Notes: generated from the sequence alone by a model not told the origin. Positions 46,175 to 60,056 are shown, numbered from the stretch's first letter. The stretch is DNA of 64,000 bases from Oikopleura dioica (GCA_907165135.1 OU015567.1:12467001-12531000); one strand, 5' to 3'. Numbers and translations: made by a program.

Positions 46175-48548
46175 TTAGAAAAGGTAATGGGCATTGTTGA
46201 AAGGATCAAATGGATAAGGGCAGTATCCGAAATTAGGATTGACGTTTGGATTCTGAATGGCTGGCTGAGCAGGGAGACCCCGGGCGAGCATTTTGCAGCG
46301 CCACTCGTTCAATCGCCATCGCGCTGGGCCGGGCTGGTTCACTGACTTGTCGCTCCAAAGCCGCTCGGCTAACAAAACCCTTAGAATCGGAAGAGATTGA
46401 GGACAACTTACCGACAGCGCTAGCGCGGGGCCAGATTCGCTGAAGAATGTTTGTTCCGTCGACGAATTCGCCCCACATCGCCGCTGAACCGCCCATGACA
46501 AGTTTGTTCTGCTCAGCGGTGCCGTTGAAGTCAGTTGGTTCGATAACGTAGTAGCCTTCCCAATCAACGCCGTATGAGATGATATTGAGATACCAAGGGG
46601 AGGCGAGAATGGCTTTGTGGCCAGATTTCGTGACCGCATTCATGGTGTCCTTCCATGTTCCAGATCTTCCCTTCCAAACTTCAACGACGGTTTCATTTGA
46701 GATTTTCACTCCATTGACGAATACTTCTTCCCAAACAACGTAGTTTTTCTTCAAGTCGTGTGCGATGTCGACCATTCCTACCGAAATAAATCATTAGAAT
46801 TTGAAATTTTTCTCTATTTTAATACCTTGAACCCAAAGTTGTTCAAGTTGCGCGTACGTAGTCAAATTATTCTTCGCCATATACGCAGTTATATCTGCGT
46901 TAGACTTCCAGCAGCCAAATGGAACTTCATCGCCGCCGAGATGCAGGTAGCTATCGCGAAAGACTTCGTTGACTTCTGTGAATAGTTTTCGCATGAGATC
47001 GTAGTTTTCTTGGTAGATGGGGTTGATTGGCCCGTGGCTTCCGTCGGGCTCGCCATTGTGGTAGCAAGGAGTCAAGAATTTCGGGCCACCGCCGGGTCCC
47101 CAAGCGTCGGTATGACCGGGAGTGTCGAACTCTGGAACAACTCGGACGCCTAGAAGATGATTTACGGGTTGCTTCTCGCTGATAGAATTTACCTCTTAGG
47201 CGGGCGAATTCGATGATGTCTTTGATTTCGTGAATGGTGTAGACATGGAGTGGTGTGTAAGATCCAAGGAAGCTGAGTTCCGGCAACACTTGCGATTCAT
47301 AAGGGAAGCTTTGCAGGTCGACAATATGCCAGTGAAGAATATTCATCTTATTCCAAGACAGGGGTGTGCATTCGGCCCGAAATCGGGTGTCGGGCTGACC
47401 GAGGGCCGAGCCGAAACGAAAAAATCAGTGTTGGGCCGGCCGAAAGCCGAGCCGAGCCGAGGTGCCCGAAGTGCCCGAATCGGCTTCGGCTCAACTTTCG
47501 GCTCGGGCAATTTGGGCAAATTTTCGGGCATTTCGGGCAATGATTTTCGGAAAATTAATATTAATCTGAGCTCAAAAAACAACCGATTTTGAGGAAAATC
47601 GGCCAAATCAGTCGAAGAATCAAGCACAGATCTCTGTAAAATTCTTTCTTACTCTCTAACTTTGGCCGGGTGCCCGGTTGCCCGAAGATTGGGCCGAATT
47701 GCCCGAATGCCCGAGCCTGCCCGAGAGAATTTCAGGTCACCGGCCGACCGAGAGCCGAGCCGAACCTGATTTGCCCGAAAAATTTGTCGGGCAGCCGAAT
47801 GCCCGAGAGCCGAATGCACACCCCTGTTCCAAGAAAGAGCGCTAGAAAATGCGAGTTATTGCCAAATATATATTCTAGGACTCACGTGATCTGAGCTTTG
47901 ATGACGGAAATAGGAAGATAATGTCGGGAAGTGTCAATTAAAAATCCTCTGAATGGAAATCTAGGCCAATCGGTAATCATGGTCGAATTTACACTCGGTC
48001 GGTAGTCAATATTGTGAATCATCTGCGTGAAGCTCTCCAGTCCATGAATTACTCCCCACTCGGCACTGGCTGTCAATTCAACTTTCTCGGGCGTTGGAGA
48101 GCCGACTTGAAGGGTGTACGATTCGTTCATATTTTGAGAAGGGTAGTTTTCGCAGTTGATGATTTTGACCTCAATTGTCTCGATGATTCCAGCGGCAGAG
48201 GAGGCTGAGAACTTGAGCTTTTTGGAACTAGAACTGGCGATTTTGAAGTGGGAACGGATCAGATCTTGGTATCGCTGGAAGATGTCGGGGATAATGTCGC
48301 ATTGGGGCGACTCAGGAGTCAGAACGAACTGGATATTTGCATCTGAAAAGAAATTGAGTGATTGAATACATTCCGTTAGTGTAAGGGCTTGATTGTTTTT
48401 TAGACTCACCTAAAATTTGAAACTCTTGCGTCACCGTCATACTCTGCGGCAAAGGCCAAACCGTGCCATCGTACTGCCACGGCGGCAGAAATCTATCAGC
48501 TGCATTCGTTAGCGCATTTCCAAGAAGAAATGCGGAAAGAAATTTCAT
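46175..48548 (-). CDS. Beta-N-acetylhexosaminidase (GH20) with transposon in exon 3
   Basis: Lysosomal or secreted glycosidase removing terminal GlcNAc/GalNAc. Six exons on the minus strand: 48410-48548, 47886-48342, 47193-47841, 46826-47149, 46412-46777, 46175-46368. Signal peptide MKFLSAFLLGNALTNAADRF; N-terminal GH20b domain; GFLIDTSRHYLP; FNVLHWH-like MNILHWHIVDLQSFPYES; EFDTPGHTDAWG; the catalytic Asp-Glu pair in YLHLGGDEVPFGCW; VWEEVF; WGEFVDGTNILQRIWPRASA. Exon 3 is interrupted by a 468-bp hAT-type MITE. Counting the exons without the element and one 8-bp target copy gives 1,653 nt, exactly 551 codons, so the host gene is otherwise intact. Whether this allele makes enzyme depends on how the insert is processed. 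Confidence 0.93.
47359..47826. mobile_element. hAT-type MITE inside hexosaminidase exon 3
   Basis: 468-bp element with perfect 18-bp terminal inverted repeats (CAGGGGTGTGCATTCGGC) and an exact 8-bp target duplication TTCCAAGA at 47351-47358 and 47827-47834, both diagnostic of hAT transposons. The body is built from many GCCCGAA / GCCGAGC-type units and an AT-rich centre, and encodes no transposase. It lies in antisense or unknown orientation within the coding exon encoding the segment just before the HWH motif. The perfect ends and target copy imply a recent insertion. Confidence 0.93.
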
Positions 48549-48723
48549 TTTTACATTCAGTTACGATTTCTCTAAAAAAAGAATTTGAGCGTATTTTCTG
48601 CCGGCGTTTCGATTTGAAAATGGGAGTAGTTCACACTTGAATGGCAAAAACAGACAAGAATCGATAAAAATTTTATGCTCTCGCGCCCTGACCTAGAAAA
48701 TTAGGGAAAATCGTTTTTGAGCT

Positions 48724-49483
48724 TTATTCTGAAAGTTTTTTCAAAAATTCCAATTCTGGCTGTTCATTCTGCTTTTCGATTTCTTCAGGGAACATCGTTC
48801 CAACTGCATCTCTCGCAAACTCGGCAAATATCGGCTCTTGCATCGCCTGGTCGAGCAAGAATCGAATATCCGTCGAGCTTCGTTCTGAAACAATCTCTCC
48901 TAGCATCGGCCGCAAGTGGGGATTGAACAAGTGCCGTTTGATCAAGTCTGTGTTCAATCGTTCCAGTCGGTGGACTTCTACTTTGTCTTGAGATATTACA
49001 GAGTCGATTTCCTGAAGAAAGGGCTGATTAGAATGTTTGAAAAGTGGAAGGGAAAAACACCTTCAATCCAGGTTTCTTGGCGGGTTTGCGCTTTCTCGGG
49101 ACACAAGTTGTTTTGTGGATCTTGTAGCATTCTACTTTACAGTAATTTGACAGGCAGGCAGGGCATCTGTACTTTGGGCTTTCTATCTTTCAAAGAGTTG
49201 AAAAAAATCGGATATTTTAATTTGAAAATGTGAGAAAAAGGTGATTTTCGCTAAAGAAGAGGATTAAAATTGATTGAATTACTCTTTCCTTGCATTCCAC
49301 GCAGATCTTCAACGGTTTGACTTCCACTTCTGTCGTTTTCACTTGCTCTGGCTTTTTGAAATTTCCATCCCTTTTTGAATTATTCTGATTTCTGCTCCCT
49401 CCACGGCCTCCTCTTCCTCGACCTCTTCCTCTTCGGTGATTTCCTCTGTGATTACTCCTTTCTCGTTCGATCTGTTCAGTCAT
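48724..49483 (-). CDS. ZNHIT3: Zinc finger HIT domain protein 3
   Basis: Minus strand, three exons (49283-49483, 49061-49186, 48724-49011), 204 residues. A zf-HIT module is clear: ICVECKE in exon 1, then YRCPACLSNYCKVECYKIH and KTTC in exon 2. The C-terminal region NPHLRPMLGEIV and QAMQEPIFAEFARDAVGTMF matches the ZNHIT3 NUFIP1-binding part. ZNHIT3 helps assemble box C/D snoRNPs. The N-terminus carries an RG-rich extension ([15 protein letters not shown]) absent from the roughly 155-residue vertebrate protein, suggesting RNA binding. It is divergent from TFIIS. Confidence 0.92.
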
Positions 49484-50020
49484 TTTCTGAAAAAGTCGGG
49501 ATCAGCAGGAGAAACTCTTGAAAATTGGAGATTTGAAAAGAGAAAATCGGGCGGAACATGCGCGCTTATTGGCCAGCGGCGCTCCCGACCGAGAGATTGA
49601 GCCGCAATTTTTAATGCATTTTTTCTCAAGAGAACAATAATCAGCTGTCTTTTCTGCCACTCTTTAGGTTTTTTGAGTTGAAAAAAGTATTGAGAGATAA
49701 CGAGAAGACACGAAAAAATGAATTTAGTAGAGAATGTTATCTGGAAATCATTTTATCATGTATTAAAAGTACCTGGCTTTAGTTATGAGTCTTATTGTCT
49801 ACGATACGAAGTATGAATCAAAGTAATTTGTCTCGTAAATCTGAAAATCAATTTATTAAATATCCATTATTCTTAAAAAACAAGTTGTGGTCTTCACTAA
49901 CAGAAAGAAAAAATCAACTGTCAAACAACTTCACTTTCAATTTATTTCGATGCTTGTCCATAATTATTTCCCCGGAGGAAAATTTTTGTTTTCAGAACAA
50001 AAGTTCGAAAAGCAAGAAAA
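49484..50020. promoter_or_regulatory. Divergent promoter between ZNHIT3 and TFIIS
   Basis: 537 bp between divergent start codons, mostly AT-rich with a GC-rich patch near 49555-49600 (gcgcttattggccagcggcg, a possible CCAAT-type box on the minus strand). An AG at tttcag (about 49995) in the TFIIS leader could accept a spliced leader. Confidence 0.5.
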
Positions 50021-51755
50021 ATGCCGCTGGAAGAGCTGAAACGATACGCGTCACAAGTCAAAAAACTCTGCGACAAGGAAAAATATGGCGATGCCGGTCA
50101 GCTACTCAATGCGTTGAAGGAAGAAAAAATCACAAAAGAACTGCTCGAAAGCTCGAAAATCGGTCATGTCGTCAATGCACTGAGAAAGGGGGCACAAAAT
50201 GCTGGACACACGGAAATCGCTGCTCAATCGAAATGTAGATTTTGATTATATAAAAATGTATATTTATATATAAACATAAAAATTGCTCTGAAAAAGAAGT
50301 GATTCACTTCATGTATCTATATTTATGAGATTTTAAATTGATTTATTTATGTCTTAGGAGGGAAACTCTCTTATTTGCCCGCTGAAATCGAAACATAAAG
50401 AGTCAAGTGTAATAAAGATTTACAGCTACTCGCCAGAATAAATATCAATCCTCAATTGTGAATTGCCAATTTTCAATTGCGCATCGATTTTATTCTTGAA
50501 TTCAAAACAGAGACGCTTTTTGAGAAATTCCTATGCCAGGAATTTACGTTTAAGTTTTTCCTTTCTAGCTCTGATCAAACAATGGAAAGCGCAAATGGCT
50601 CAAAACGCGGACAATGGGGGAACGCCGAAAGTACAGAAGACAGAGAGCAGCTCACAGAAACGCGAAAAAGAAAAGGAAAAGCTGCCTGTCGCGAATGATT
50701 CTTCTCCAAATCTTGGCGCTTCTATTCAACCCACTTCGGATCCGAGCAGAAACAAATGCAGAGAACTTCTCCAGAAAGCCCTGATGGTTGATAAAGATAA
50801 ATACCAACCGCAGTTTGTTAGCCTAATGGCCGCTAAAATTGAAGGTATTCGACTGATCCTTAGATTCAGGGTAGAGGGGGCCTGTAAGTCCTTATTCTTG
50901 ATTTCAGAGGCAATCTTCACCTTCCACGGCTGTTCAAGCTCAGACACGAAATACCGAAACAAAATCCGCTCTCGCTACTCGAACCTCAAAGATGCCAAAA
51001 ACCCGGAGCTGCGCGACTCGGTCATGAGCGGCATCATTTCTGCCGAAAAACTAGCCAGCATGAAGCCAGAAGAAATGGCTTCAAAGCAACTTCAAGAGTT
51101 GAGGAAGAAATTCACTAAAGAAGCGATTAATGACCACCAAATGGCGCAGAATGAAGGCACAAAGACGGATATGTTTACTTGCGGAAAGGAAAGAGGTTCA
51201 AGATTCTTCTTGAATGCAGTTTTCTTTTTTGAAAATACCAGTTGGCATGAGTCGCCCAAAGAATAAATCGAAAGAGCATAAACTCCCGTAAACACGCAGT
51301 TACTGCAAGAGAGTTGGCATTTTCAGTTTGCTCAGCGCATCTGTGACATCATTACGAGTAAATATTTAGCGAGTGAAATTTCATTCCATTTCCTTTCACT
51401 TTGTAGGATCACTCGTACGAGACCATTGATAAAGTAAAAATATGATTTGATTAACATTTTTATTGAAAAAAAAAAATGGAAGAGATATAAAATGAAAAAC
51501 TTAAAGTTCGTTTTTGCGTAATCGCAAATACAGGAATATTCAATGAAACTTCTTTTTAATTCAGAAATGTTCTAAAATGAATCCGTATATCATTTATATA
51601 AAAATATCCCGCTCCACCATAAAATATCTTTAACCTCTCGAAAGTGCAAGGGCAAAGAATGCACATACACCCAGCTCCAAACCCGATCTGCCGATGAGCC
51701 GATGACGACCTTCGTTTACTGTATGAGCTGTGGTAATCGATGGAAATTCTGCTAG
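50021..51755 (+). CDS. TCEA1: Transcription elongation factor TFIIS
   Basis: Rescues arrested RNA polymerase II by stimulating transcript cleavage. Four exons (50021-50234, 50569-50844, 50908-51188, 51645-51755), 293 residues, the normal length. The N-terminal LW domain ([38 protein letters not shown]), a linker, the central polymerase-binding domain ([40 protein letters not shown]) and the C-terminal zinc ribbon ([32 protein letters not shown]) are complete, including the catalytic Asp-Glu of RSADEPMT. The last intron (456 nt) has a GA donor (GGAAAG|GAAAGA) because only this join restores the invariant FTCGKCK sequence. The symbol is generic for the family; paralog identity is not decided. 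Confidence 0.95.
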
Positions 51756-52287
51756 CTCCTTTTCTTTTGTTTTCCCTATTTTTAAAATTTACATTTACAT
51801 TTTTTCCGGCCATGTTTAAATTTAGCCTGTACAGAAAGAGAAAAAACTAGAACTAAAAAGGTGCTTTTTAGCTTTTTTGAAGCATGAGCTTTCTTTTAGC
51901 TAAAAAAGAAACTGGTGAACAGAAACAGAATCTACCATATTTTCAATCTACTAGTAGTATATTTATATGAGTGAACATACAACTACATGTGAGCAAACAC
52001 GAATTCATAAATACAGAAAAATCCTCCCTGACAGTATCCCAATCTCAAAGATCTATCAACTTAAAACTTGTATCCAAAATATTTTGCGATAAGGTTATTA
52101 CGTTACTATAATTTTTACTGCCCAAATACTGTCAACTGAAAATCTACAAAGTCTTGTTACTGAAACTTACTCTCACTTTTACTTACACTCAGGATGAGTC
52201 ACTCATATATAACTTTACATTACTATTCTTCTTTTCGTAAAAATAAACCTTTGCCCGGCCAATTTATCAACCCAAAATATTCAGAAA
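51756..52287. other. Intergenic region
   Basis: About 530 bp of AT-rich DNA between TFIIS and the kinase gene on the same strand. The last bases tattcag|aaaATG before the kinase start look like a trans-splice acceptor. No other gene. Confidence 0.5.
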
Positions 52288-54310
<2,023 letters not shown>

Positions 54311-54750
54311 CTGTGTTTTTTATTATAACTGCTCTCCACCACCAATTTTTCTCCAGTTCAAAAACTCCTCACAATCGCAACTCTTTTCTCCGCTCTTTTC
54401 CGCAGTCCTTCATTCCTGAAATCTCTTCATCCGCACAAGCAGCTGTCTAATTGAATATATTGCTACTTTTGTAAATATAAAAAAATACAACCGACAATCC
54501 ACTTCTTTCCAATTTCAAGCATCGTACGAGAAAAATGTGAAAAAAGTTCAAAAATCCTTGAAATTTTTATTTTTAATTCGCTCCTGAAAGAAAAACTGAT
54601 TACTCAAAGTGTAATGAAATTGTAATTCATTCTACCTCCACCAAAATATACTAGACCTACAAATAGTCACTTACGGAGCCGATTTTCTAGAACATCGGGA
54701 TTGCTCCTGTTATTACTGATAAAAGGCTCACAGTGTAAAAGGAGTGAGCG
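54311..54750. other. Intergenic region
   Basis: 3' end of the kinase and 5' region of CFAP91, about 440 bp, AT-rich; no gene seen. Confidence 0.6.
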
Positions 54751-57267
54751 ATGACGCAAAAGGCTGCTGCAAATCCTCATCGCTCGGCGGTGGTCCAGAC
54801 GGAACGCAAGCATGACTATTTATACTCAAAAGGTAAGCTCTCCAGACTTATTTTTCGTAATAACAAAATTGGCTAGACTATCATGTTTCGGGGCCAAGGG
54901 ATCACAACCGCGCCATCTATCGGGCAAAGACCAATACTGATAATGTTAAGAAAATGTTCAGGTAAATCGCTTTAACTTTCATACCTTTTAATTATTTTAA
55001 ATTTAAGCCATGAAAAAATGTTCTCGGAACTTCGGCATCATCCTCGGTTTGAGACGGTGCTTGTACAAAAAGACCCAGTACCTTCGTTTATCAACAAGAA
55101 TTACCAAGACAAAGCTCAAATCGACCGCCAGGAGACGATGTTCTACGGAGCTAGGGATGTCGGAGGCGAGGACAGATACAAGTATTTCAGAAGGCCAAAT
55201 GTTCCATTCAGTCAGGTATATATCCTCTTCAAAGGCTCTTTTCTAGCGTTTTCAGGCTCCAGCAGACGTAATTCTTGAGCCACCACGCCAAGTTGTCCAT
55301 ACAAATGATTCGGTCGTCCAAAGAACTCGTACACTCGCCACACAAACCGACTACCGCGATCAAGAATCTCAAACCGAACCATACTCTCCCGACTACACGG
55401 TCGCCCCTGGTCAAAATCCCGAGATCCTCTCTCTCGCAGGGCTCAAGTACAAACGTGGCCTGCCAGCGGGCGTCGCCGAAGTGACGATGATCGAGCGTGC
55501 GCGGGATAAACGTCGCTGGGAGGAAAGTCTCCCGCCGCTCAACGACCCGTCCCAGATTCACAAGCGGCGGCTGATGATGGAGCAACGCGAAAAATTTGAA
55601 TGGCAACAGCGTGACAGAGAAATTGAAGAAATCCAAAAAGAAAAACTTGACGTATGTACTCTTTTCTAACCCGTTTCCTTTTCTTATTCCTTTTGTAGAT
55701 AATGAAACAAGAATTAAAAGCTGAATATGAAGAATTTGCCGGATTATTGGAAGAAGCACTTGAAGAGACTGCTGTCAAGCTCGCGAAAGAAGCTGAAGTA
55801 AAAATAGATAAAGTAAAGAAAGGTACTCTTCGTCTCTAAAACTCCATTTTCAATCTTTTCTTTCAGAACACGTCAAGAAGCAAAGGCGAATAAAAAAATA
55901 TGCACACATAGATACGCCATATCTAGGAGAAGATTACAAGCGAGACATCGTTAAGGATTATATTGATTATGGGTCGGAGGTGAGCTTTTTTAGCCAGCTT
56001 GAAATTTTAGTGTTGTTATAGACATATGCACCGATCGCTAGACACGGTCAAATCGGCGATAAAACGAGCAGCAAGTACCACGTGCAGAGTAAATATCTCG
56101 ACACTTATGAAGGTCTATGCGCGCTCGAAAGATCCATCGGGAAGAGTCTCACAGAAACGTACATCCGCGCTCCTGCACCAAAACAAGGACCTGGCAAGGA
56201 CGGCTTCGTTCGACGCAAGGACAGGATGGACTGGGACCTCAAAGAGTCTTACGACATCATTCAGAAGCAAAAGGCCGAACGAGAGCTCAAGCGACAGCCG
56301 CGACTGCTTGTTGAAGTTCCTCCACCAGCACCTCGACCAGTTACTCCTACTTGCGAGGCGCCAGGCGAGAACTTCCAAAAGAAACAGATCGCAGCAACTC
56401 TTCTTCAAAAACTCCTGCGAGGAATGGCTTCGCGACGAGAAACTCTCGCCGAGTTGGATAGACGACGCGATCTCATCGAAGAAGTCAGATCTACTCACAT
56501 TCTTCTCGAGTCCGAAAAGAAGGCGAAAGATGCCGAGAAGCAACGGGTCATGGATCGAAGGAAGGTCGAAAAGGACATGCGAGCAGAGCACAATGAGGTC
56601 TCAGAGATTGTCCACGGCGTTGCTGGAAAGAAAGCGCAGAGAATCTTGGACTTCTTGCAGAATGAGCTTATTCGACTTCAGGATGAGCGAAGGTAAGATT
56701 TTCGATGAAATTCTCTCCTAAGTTCTCTTATTTAGATGCCATGCATTCGCAATTCTAGCAGAGCGAAAACGACGCATCCGGGAAGCCGAGGAAGCTGGAC
56801 TTCGCCAAGAAGAAGAGCGCCGCCGCCGAGAAGAAGACGAAATCTGGCAAGAAGTCGTCAAAACTCGCCACCAGTCCGTCGACCAGTACTTGCTCAAGAT
56901 CGCTAGCGAGGCAACCAACTTGGCTGCTGCTGAGCTCGCTGAAGAGCAAATTGAAAAGATGGTCGATGTTATTGACACAAACCCTCGTGGCCTCTCGTCA
57001 CGGTGAGTCTTTATTTCTTATTCTTATAAACGATTTCACGGCATATTCTCGCCTCCAATAGAAATTCACATGCCTGAATTTTAATTTTATTCTTTTCCTA
57101 GCGACCAAGCTGCGGATATGGTTCACAACTTCTTGATTCCCGAGGTCGTCCGACGAGAGCATCTTGAAGAACCACATCGAGAACGAGAAGCTCGACTCAA
57201 GGCTGCTCGAAATCTGCTCTTCCCGATTGTCGATGGAGACGAGAAAGAGTGCCAGACCGAAGAATAA
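54751..57267 (+). CDS. CFAP91: Cilia- and flagella-associated protein 91 (MAATS1)
   Basis: Axonemal protein of the calmodulin/spoke-associated complex at the radial spoke base. Nine exons: 54751-54832, 54877-54961, 55008-55215, 55256-55651, 55699-55822, 55867-55979, 56022-56692, 56736-57002, 57102-57267. Diagnostic family stretches: RTLATQTDYRDQESQTEPYS, LPAGVAEVTMIERARDKRRW, DIVKDYIDYGSETYAPIARH, YLDTYEGLCALE, IAATLLQKLLRGMASRR (IQ-like), ELIRLQDERRCHAFAILAER, FLIPEVVRREHLE. The protein is mostly coiled coil and ends ECQTEE. Length about 700 residues, slightly shorter than human. Start chosen at MTQKAAANPHRS; all introns GT-AG and 40-60 nt apart from one of 99 nt. Confidence 0.95.
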
Positions 57268-57470
57268 TCCTCCGATTTCTTCAACTTTGTTACTATTCCT
57301 CTGAGTCCATATATTATTCAATCTCTTTATTCAAATATTTTTCTATTCAACAAATCTTTTATTTATAATAAAGAACTATATTTTTATACAAAAATTGTGT
57401 GTCGTTTACTAAAAAAAACGTGGATAAATTTGGATTTTTTCTAGCTTTTCTACTTTAATTTCGTAATAGA

Positions 57471-58412
57471 ATGGCAGCTCCACTTTCGCCTAGAAGTAAC
57501 AACACTGGAAACATAACCAAGTCTTTCCAAAAATGCTCATTATCCGGCGAACTTGTCAATTTCCAGATTTTATGTCAGTCAACGAATCTCGGCTCATTAA
57601 CCGAAAAACGATACGACAAGGGATTGAGTATCCGGGAGCTCAAGGGCAAGCTTGAATTAATAACAGGTAATCTACAGCTGAGCCGCTGGAATTTGATTTT
57701 CTGATTGCTAGGATGCTCGCCTGCTTCGATGAAGCTCTCGCTCGAATCGAGAAAGGGCGAGAAGATTTGCGACATGGACGATGATGAGCGACTTCTTGGA
57801 TCGTACCCAGTCGAGGACTGTTGCGGGATTAGGGTCATTGACCCAGAATCCTTTGACTGGTCCGACTTGAACAAGATCGAGAAACAGGAAATGGACGATG
57901 ATACCTACGATACTTTTAAGCCGACTTCAGTTAAGCCTACTGTTCGCGAATACAAGGTACATCAGTAAATCTAGTTCATACTCATTTCGTTTTCAGAGAA
58001 TTCACAAGCTGGGCATGTTTAATCCAGAAAACCAAAAGAAAGCGCTTGAAGATATGGAGGCACAGGAGAAAAAAGACAAAGAAGCAAGAGAAAAGTAGAA
58101 TTCACTGCCTTTTTCGCCTTATTAATTTTATTTTTTAGCTTCAAAGTTGGCCAGCGATGCGAAGTGACGTTGAAATCAAAGGGCAAACAACGCGGCGAGG
58201 TCAAATTTGTTGGAAACGTGTCTTTTCAGCCCAACGTCTGGATCGGAATCCAGCTCGATCTTCCGTATGGCAAAAACAACGGAACAGTCGAAGGACAGAA
58301 GTATTTTGAATGTCCGAACAATTTCGGTGTGTTTGCCAAACCTGATTCGGTAGAAGTCGGTGATTTTCCAAATGAAGAAGATGATCTCTTCTCGTCTGAA
58401 GATGAGATCTAA
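57471..58412 (+). CDS. TBCB: Tubulin-folding cofactor B
   Basis: Chaperone that with TBCE opens tubulin dimers and passes alpha-tubulin along the folding pathway. Four exons (57471-57666, 57712-57956, 57997-58094, 58139-58412), 270 residues. An N-terminal ubiquitin-like domain (DKGLSIRELKGKLELITGCS), a coiled middle (PENQKKALEDMEAQEKKDKE) and a C-terminal CAP-Gly domain (VGQRCEV, GNVSFQPNVWIGIQLDLPYG, GKNNGTVEGQKYFEC) with GKNNG for the usual GKNDG, ending in an acidic EDEI tail like the family's terminal tubulin-like motif. gtaatag|aATG at the start suggests trans-splicing, and CFAP91 lies 203 bp upstream on the same strand, so both could be one operon; both serve microtubules. Confidence 0.95.
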
Positions 58413-58517
58413 TGAACGTTTTAGTTCCTAGTTTTTTGTATTGAATAACTTTCTGTAAAACCCTCTTTTAGTATGTAAAGTTTATATCTCTATGTTCCTA
58501 GAACAAGCTTTCTGCAG

Positions 58518-58920
58518 TACAGTTTTTTATGGAATTTTTGGACATCAAATTTTTGGACATTTTTGCAATTTTAAGGGGTTTTCTTGGGACACTTTTCAAA
58601 AGTGCCTGTATCAAATTTTTGGACATTTCCTGCGCCAAAATTTTAAATTTTCTGTTTTTTTGCCAAAGATGACGTTTTTTCTTATCAAAAATCTTACTTT
58701 TTCTTTGAGAAAGATAAGATTGAAGGTTGATCTCGTACCCCTAGATTATTTTTTTGTCTTTAGAAGGAGGATGAAACAGAGGATAATGGAGATTTCCCTC
58801 AGAAAAAATTTTTAAGCGATTTGGATGGGACATTTTTTTTGGCAGCGTGTATCAAATTTTTGGACATTTTTGCGAAAATCTTGGGACAAAAAATGTCCAA
58901 AAATTCCATAATTAACTGTA
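58518..58920. mobile_element. Tc1/mariner-type MITE
   Basis: About 403 bp bounded by TA dinucleotides, with inverted ends of 27 bp (TACAGTT..TTATGGAATTTTTGGACA; two to three mismatches). The CAGT...ACTG termini and TA target are typical of Tc1/mariner elements. Inside, the motif tatcaaatttttggacatt is repeated near 58608 and 58846. No transposase is encoded. It sits just downstream of TBCB. Confidence 0.8.
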
Positions 58921-59385
58921 TTCCCATTTGAAATTTTCAAACATGTCATGAAAGAAACAACATTTCCATGAAAACAAATCTTCTACCAACTTTCAAATAC
59001 TTCCCCAAGTTTCACCTCTGCTCATATCCCGAAGCTCTTCACATTATTTTTATTTGATTATATATCGTTTTTTTTCAATCCATCTCCAAAAATTTTTTTA
59101 GAATGACTTGGTGATAAAATGAGGCTTATAACTTCAGCTTGAAGACGCGGAAGCCAGCATCAAAAATATGTGGGATTTCTTATTTTATTTGTCGATAAAA
59201 AATGACGCAAAAGCTATTTCGTTTATGTATTTAACAGTTAATCTTAAAATAATTTAATTGTACTACATAATGCTGCATCAATCTTTAGACTGCAGTTAAA
59301 TTAAGAAAAGAAATAAGTAGGCATATAAGATCAAAATTCGCTCTTAATCACGCAGTAACTTAAAAAGAAATTTTTTAGACGTAAG
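58921..59385. other. AT-rich intergenic region
   Basis: No supported gene. Promoter of the following small gene is presumably in the right half. Confidence 0.5.
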
Positions 59386-59895
59386 ATGAATAGAATAGTC
59401 GGATTTCGTCGATCTTTGACAACTTCCTATGCCTTGTCATGGCGTAATCGTCGGGGCCGAACGACTATCGCCGGCTACGGTCCAGCGCATTTCGTGAAAG
59501 ATGTCGACACAATGCTGAGGAATCCTTTCGAAGGATCAAAAGCAAAATATAGAATTTTCGGCTCATTAGTTTGGGATTCAACAACATTTAGCAAAATTAA
59601 AATTTGCTAGAGAAAAGTGAACGGTGCTTGAATAATCCTTGCGAAAGCTCTGTTTATTTTGATCGTTAATGGTATTATGCTCGCGCTGGAGGATAATTAC
59701 GGCATTTCGAAAAGAAGTAACGCGCAATTAATGGACTTCTATCCAGAGAGAATGGGCGAAAGATATGTTTATGAGGAAAATAATAAACGGCGGCTGGGGG
59801 ATTTGCATGCGCACGAGCTTGTCATGCTCGAAAATGACGCTAAAGGAAAGGTTTTCAAAAAGATATTCGCCGCTTCTTTGAGGCAATATCTTTAA
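59386..59895 (+). CDS. Small mitochondrial-type membrane protein (tentative)
   Basis: The first exon starts MNRIVGFRRSLTTSYALSWR, an Arg/Ser-rich presequence typical of mitochondrial import, then GYGPAHFVKDVDTMLRNPFE and KYRIF. A second exon (from about 59647) encodes a hydrophobic stretch (ALFILIVNGIMLALEDNYGI) and a charged C-terminus (MGERYVYEENNKRRLGDLHA) ending at 59895. The two join in frame best with a GC donor (TTCG|GCTCAT) and acceptor gcgaaag, an uncertain non-canonical call. No family was recognised; an inner-membrane complex subunit is possible. Confidence 0.5.
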
Positions 59896-60056
59896 CAAAA
59901 ATTATCAAATAAAAAAACCTCAAATAGCAATTATTGAATTGAAAAGAAAGATGATTGCTCAATCCGATGCAGTGAAAGAATAACTTCTCTCTTTGCTTTT
60001 TTCTGTATATTAAATCTAACTTATTCAAATCCAATCTTCGATATATCGACTTTAGA

